Positions 56,056 through 58,183 of a DNA stretch of 58,183 nucleotides are shown one piece after another. The notes under the pieces were generated by a model. It was not told where the DNA came from. It ran no database searches and was given only the letters and a program-made list of their open reading frames with translations. The position numbers were made by a program, and so were the translations under genes. Every line of letters starts with the position of its first letter. The first letter of the stretch is position 1. The DNA is from Thermoplasmata archaeon. Its GTDB lineage: Archaea > Thermoplasmatota > Thermoplasmata > Lutacidiplasmatales > UBA184. The stretch lies in NCBI GenBank assembly GCA_021817605.1, contig JAKAUN010000016.1, positions 1 to 58,183 on the forward strand. The letters are read 5' to 3'.

Positions 56056-56903
56056 CCGATCCCCAACCCACGAAGGACGAGCTCAACGCCCAACACGGCG
56101 ACAAGCACGAGGAAGATCGAGGCGACGCGAGCGCTGCTCATCCCCGGCAGGAGCCGGCTGCCGACCATGGCCCCGACCGCGGTGCCTAGCGCCACGGGTC
56201 CTGCGATGACCGGGTTGACGTCGCCCGCAAGCAAGAGCACCCCGGAGCTCGCCGCGACGGTCACCCCGATCATGAAATTGCTGGTCGCGGTCGCCACCTT
56301 GGCGTGGAGTCCGAGGAACCTTTCGAGCGCGAGGACCTTGAGCACCCCACCGCCGATGCCGAACATCCCCGAAACGGTCCCCGCAGCGAACATCGTGGCG
56401 AGAGCGGGAGTCGTTCGCTCGGCTTCGTAGCTGACCTCTCGGCCAAGGTGGGGATCGTAGTAGGAGCCCTTCAGCTTCAACGCCCGGGACCGCCGGTCGA
56501 CCCGCCGCTCGCCGGCCGGCTTGGCGGCACGGCTGAGGCTGCTGGGAACCGTGAAGAGGAGAACGGCTCCGAGCGCCACGAGGAGTGCGGATCCGAGGCC
56601 GGACTTGGCCAAGAGGAGGGTCGCGGTCACCCCGAAGAGGGCGCCAGGAACCGTCGCGATCTCGAGGAACATGCCGATGCGTATGTCGGTGAGCCGGTCC
56701 CGGACGTAGGCCGCCCCCGTCGCGGTCGAGGTGGCGAGGACACTGACAGCGCTCGCCCCGATGGCATCGACCAGCGGGATCTGGAAGGCGACCACGAGGA
56801 GTGGTACGATGACGACCCCACCTCCCAGTCCCGAGAGCGAACCGAGCAGGCCTGCTGCGACGCCGACCAGGAGGATGAGGAGGAGGAGAATGATGAATGC
56901 CAC
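56052..56903 (-). CDS. TauE/SafE-family sulfite/anion exporter
   Basis: 283 aa from the GTG at 56903, about 22 nt after a TATA-like CTTTATCC; the longer frame to 56951 would precede the promoter. Two repeats of four spans with the signature GLGGGVVIVPLL in the first and GMFGIGGGVLKVLAL in the second, as in TauE/SafE proteins, which move sulfite or organosulfur anions. A 40-residue charged loop separates the repeats (VDRRSRALKLKGSYYDPHLG). Paired with DUF1634. Confidence 0.88.
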   Translation of the reverse strand: MAFIILLLLILLVGVAAGLLGSLSGLGGGVVIVPLLVVAFQIPLVDAIGASAVSVLATSTATGAAYVRDRLTDIRIGMFLEIATVPGALFGVTATLLLAKSGLGSALLVALGAVLLFTVPSSLSRAAKPAGERRVDRRSRALKLKGSYYDPHLGREVSYEAERTTPALATMFAAGTVSGMFGIGGGVLKVLALERFLGLHAKVATATSNFMIGVTVAASSGVLLLAGDVNPVIAGPVALGTAVGAMVGSRLLPGMSSARVASIFLVLVAVLGVELVLRGLGIG

Positions 56904-57286
56904 GCCCGGGCAATGAGAGGAGGATAAAGGCCTGACGAAAGGCGTCGACACCGCGGGAGCCCGAGGAGTCTACCCCACTCTTCCAAGGCGGGCAGAGCCA
57001 GGGGGGTTGGCATGCGAGGGGGGTGGTCCGCGGCACGCTGCTGTCGACAGCCCGGCCCGTGTCGGACGGCGCCCTGCCCCTGAGGAAGGATGGGCAGTTC
57101 CGGCGACCGGCGCGAGACCGACCGTCCGGGGGCCATCCCTACTGCCTAACCTGGCGCACGCTCTTTATGCGGAGACGCTACGCTCGGGCGCTGGAGGAGG
57201 GGTTCGTGCGCTCCGTGGTAGCCACCGTGGACAACCCGCCACCGACCATTGGCCCGAGGAGAGGTCGACCCCGGCCCCGAAGCAGC
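56904..57286. other. Gap before tRNA-Arg, no gene recognised
   Basis: No convincing CDS. A CTTTATG element at about 57160 resembles a TATA box, and a frame starting at 57169 reads MRRRYARALEEGFVRSVVAT, but it runs into the tRNA and has no family. The short distance to the tRNA suggests the element could instead drive a precursor of tRNA-Arg. Confidence 0.4.
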
Positions 57287-57360
57287 GGGCCCGTAGTATA
57301 GCTTGGACATCACGGAGGCCTCCGGAGCCTCAAACCCGGGTTCGAATCCCGGCGGGCCCG
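57287..57360 (+). tRNA. tRNA-Arg (CCG)
   Basis: 74 nt. Acceptor GGGCCCG pairs with CGGGCCC, discriminator G. Anticodon stem GAGGC/GCCTC closes loop CTCCGGA, giving CCG. T-arm CCGGG-TTCGAAT-CCCGG is regular. The D-stem is weak, with only two clean pairs. No intron or CCA. Immediately downstream lies the reverse-oriented repeat core also seen at tRNA-Val. Confidence 0.9.
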
Positions 57361-57379
57361 TAACTCTTTCCTTATAGAA

Positions 57380-57391
57380 CCCATACCAAAT
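57380..57391 (-). repeat. Third copy of the repeat core (ATTTGGTATGGG, minus strand)
   Basis: Twelve of the 14 bases of the direct repeat at 13635 and 15764 recur here on the opposite strand, 19 nt after tRNA-Arg. Downstream begins the second accessory stretch. Three copies, two of them tRNA-adjacent, argue against chance, but 12 bp is short for certainty. Confidence 0.5.
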
Positions 57392-57480
57392 CGACCTCCG
57401 TCGCGAGGCCGATCCGACGCGCGTCCCAGCACTCGCTACGCCAGAACGACGCGTCCTGTAAAGGAGCCGGGGGTGACTCC

Positions 57481-57696
57481 TTGACCCCCCGGTACGCCGA
57501 GATTACCTTCCTGGTCGAGCCGGAGAACCCTCCGGCCCCTGCCCCGGCCCCCCGATTCGTCTGCGAGCGTTGCCGCTCCGACGCTTGTCACAACCTGACC
57601 CTGCGCATCTCCTTCTGTCCGATTCACGGGTTCGCCGCGCGCTTGGTGGAGGTCCGCCCCGCAGTGTGCGCACGCGCACACGCGGGCCCCGGGTGA
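57481..57696 (+). CDS. Small Cys-rich ORF of the second accessory stretch
   Basis: 71 aa if the TTG at 57481 is used. It reads MTPRYAEITFLVEPENP, a Pro/Ala linker, then VCERCRSDACHNLTLRI and SFCPIHGFAAR, giving a C-x2-C-x4-C...C-x2-H pattern that could bind zinc. No TATA box was found and the family is unknown. Small zinc-ribbon ORFs like this also occur in the 13-15 kb cassette. Confidence 0.42.
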   Translation: MTPRYAEITFLVEPENPPAPAPAPRFVCERCRSDACHNLTLRISFCPIHGFAARLVEVRPAVCARAHAGPG

Positions 57697-57701
57697 CTTC
57701 C

Positions 57702-57932
57702 ATGCAGAGGGCCGCGTCTCCGTCAGAGGTGGGGTCCCTCGGACCCCAGTCTGGGGCACCGGACCCCTCCCCCGGACCCGAGTTTCACCCGACAAACCCA
57801 CCCCCTTTCACCCTACAAACCCCCCTAGTTTCACCCTACAAACCTGCCCGCCGCAGGGCCAACCTCCGGCAGGTCTACCTCTCCAACCGCAACTGGAGCG
57901 AGTTCCAGCGGATCCGCCAGATCGTAGGTAAG
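57702..57932 (+). pseudogene. Gene truncated by the IS481-type element, RHH-like C-terminus
   Basis: From an ATG at 57702 the frame runs through a Pro-rich stretch to RRRANLRQVYLSNRNWSEFQ and RIRQIV, then meets sequence at the end of the insertion element at about 57933. The VYLSNRNWSEFQRIR segment looks like the strand and first helix of a ribbon-helix-helix protein. The iteron-like repeats lie inside its frame. Insertion removed the C-terminal half. Confidence 0.42.
57783..57844 (+). repeat. Three iteron-like direct repeats, 23-bp period
   Basis: TTTCACCC(G/T)ACAAACC occurs at 57783-57798, 57806-57821 and 57829-57844. The second and third copies are identical, the first differs at one base. 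The start-to-start distance is exactly 23 bp both times, slightly over two helical turns, so bound proteins would sit on nearly the same face. This is the pattern of plasmid replication iterons or of a cooperatively bound regulator. Confidence 0.75.
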
Positions 57933-57939
57933 TGTGGTG

Positions 57940-57985
57940 TGACAGGACATTTGACCGGTTAAGCTGACAACACATCTGACCGGTT
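57940..57985. repeat. Two subterminal direct repeats at the IS481-type end
   Basis: TGACAGGACATTTGACCGGTT (21 bp, shown here only as its ends TGACAGG...TGACCGGTT) at 57940-57960 recurs at 57965-57985 with 18 of 21 bases the same. The second overlaps the transposase stop. Such paired repeats are likely transposase-binding sites; the outer copy probably marks the element's end. Confidence 0.55.
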
Positions 57986-58183
57986 CTGGAGGGCCCTCAG
58001 CTGACTTTGGCTCATCAACTTTCGGTCGTGGTAGACCTCTGCCGGCGTCTTCCATCCGATCCCTCCGTGGATGCGCGACCGGTTGTACGCCCGCCGCCAC
58101 CGGTAGAGCTCTCGGCGGAAGTGGCCGAGCGAGCGGAAGTGCACCCGTCCCACGAGCTCCTGGGTGAGGGTCCCGTGGAAGCG
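57959..58183 (-). mobile_element. IS481-type transposase, 3' part only (runs off the window)
   Basis: 74 residues are visible: RFHGTLTQELVGRVHF at the edge, then FRRELYRWRRAYNRSRIHGG and IGWKTPAEVYHD. This is the rve-type core end of IS481/IS3-like transposases, where the third catalytic Glu lies just before RFH and so outside the window. The stop TAA sits at 57959-57961. It interrupts the gene to its left. Confidence 0.85.

Noticed and set aside
57169-57301. Short frame MRRRYARALEEGF... after a TATA-like CTTTATG
   Set aside because: Arg/Pro-rich, runs into tRNA-Arg, and the start overlaps the TATA-like element, so it cannot be its leaderless product.

Overview
The window is GC-rich archaeal chromosomal DNA. 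The archaeal assignment is secure: it carries the RNA polymerase subunits RpoL (Rpb11) and RpoE (Rpb7) with Spt4, transcription factor TFS, ribosomal proteins S24e and S27ae, Alba, archaeosine synthase ArcS, the wybutosine enzyme Taw2, tRNA 2'-phosphotransferase KptA, GTP-dependent dephospho-CoA kinase, a type II GAPDH and a Hef-type helicase. Many genes have a TATA-like box about 22-28 nt before the start codon, so leaderless transcripts are probably common. The gene set and the rpoE-spt4-coaE-rps24e-rps27ae order suggest a high-GC euryarchaeote, perhaps of the Thermoplasmatota; that placement is inference.

Layout. 0.3-10.5 kb: a Cas4/RecB-like nuclease, a nucleotidyltransferase-fold protein and a class II amidotransferase on the minus strand; two A-type Fe-S carrier paralogues; two tRNA genes, one (Asn) with an intron inside its T-loop; a glycosyltransferase, a methyltransferase, and a DtxR regulator with a Ni/Co-type permease; then a decayed IS66-like remnant and a dienelactone hydrolase. 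10.8-15.85 kb is accessory: an IS1634/IS4-like transposase whose apparent second catalytic Asp is Asn, then a compact divergent cassette of very small genes joined by 4-nt NTGA stop/start overlaps. The cassette includes a processive GT2 glycosyltransferase and a mannose-6-phosphate-isomerase-type cupin, and ends at a tRNA-Val with a 14-bp direct repeat and an IS605-like hairpin.

15.8-38 kb is core genome: arcS, a UbiD/UbiA operon that resembles the late steps of futalosine-type menaquinone synthesis, dUTPase, Hef helicase, a GT2, an aldehyde dehydrogenase, kptA-rpoL, purD, tfs-asnS, alba, a DUF1614-RDD membrane fusion, aspA, a TrmB-type regulator and taw2. 38-44.3 kb is a minus-strand block: an NTPase-less TPR protein, a paralogous full-length STAND NTPase with TPR repeats, a MenG/UbiE-type methyltransferase and an aminotransferase. 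44.4-56.9 kb: proS, a DUF373 membrane protein, gdhA with a phosphoribosyltransferase, thiL with an acyl-CoA dehydrogenase, GAPDH, the rpoE-spt4-coaE-rps24e-rps27ae operon, and a TauE/DUF1634 exporter pair.

57.3-58.2 kb is a second accessory edge: tRNA-Arg(CCG), another copy of the repeat core seen near tRNA-Val, a small Cys-rich ORF, three 16-bp iteron-like repeats with an exact 23-bp period, a gene cut off by an insertion sequence, and the 3' end of an IS481-type transposase that runs off the window.

The most notable signals are the tRNA-Asn T-loop intron with bulge-helix-bulge geometry, the NTGA-coupled mini-gene cassette bounded by a repeat next to tRNA-Val, the paired STAND/TPR genes, and the iteron array.
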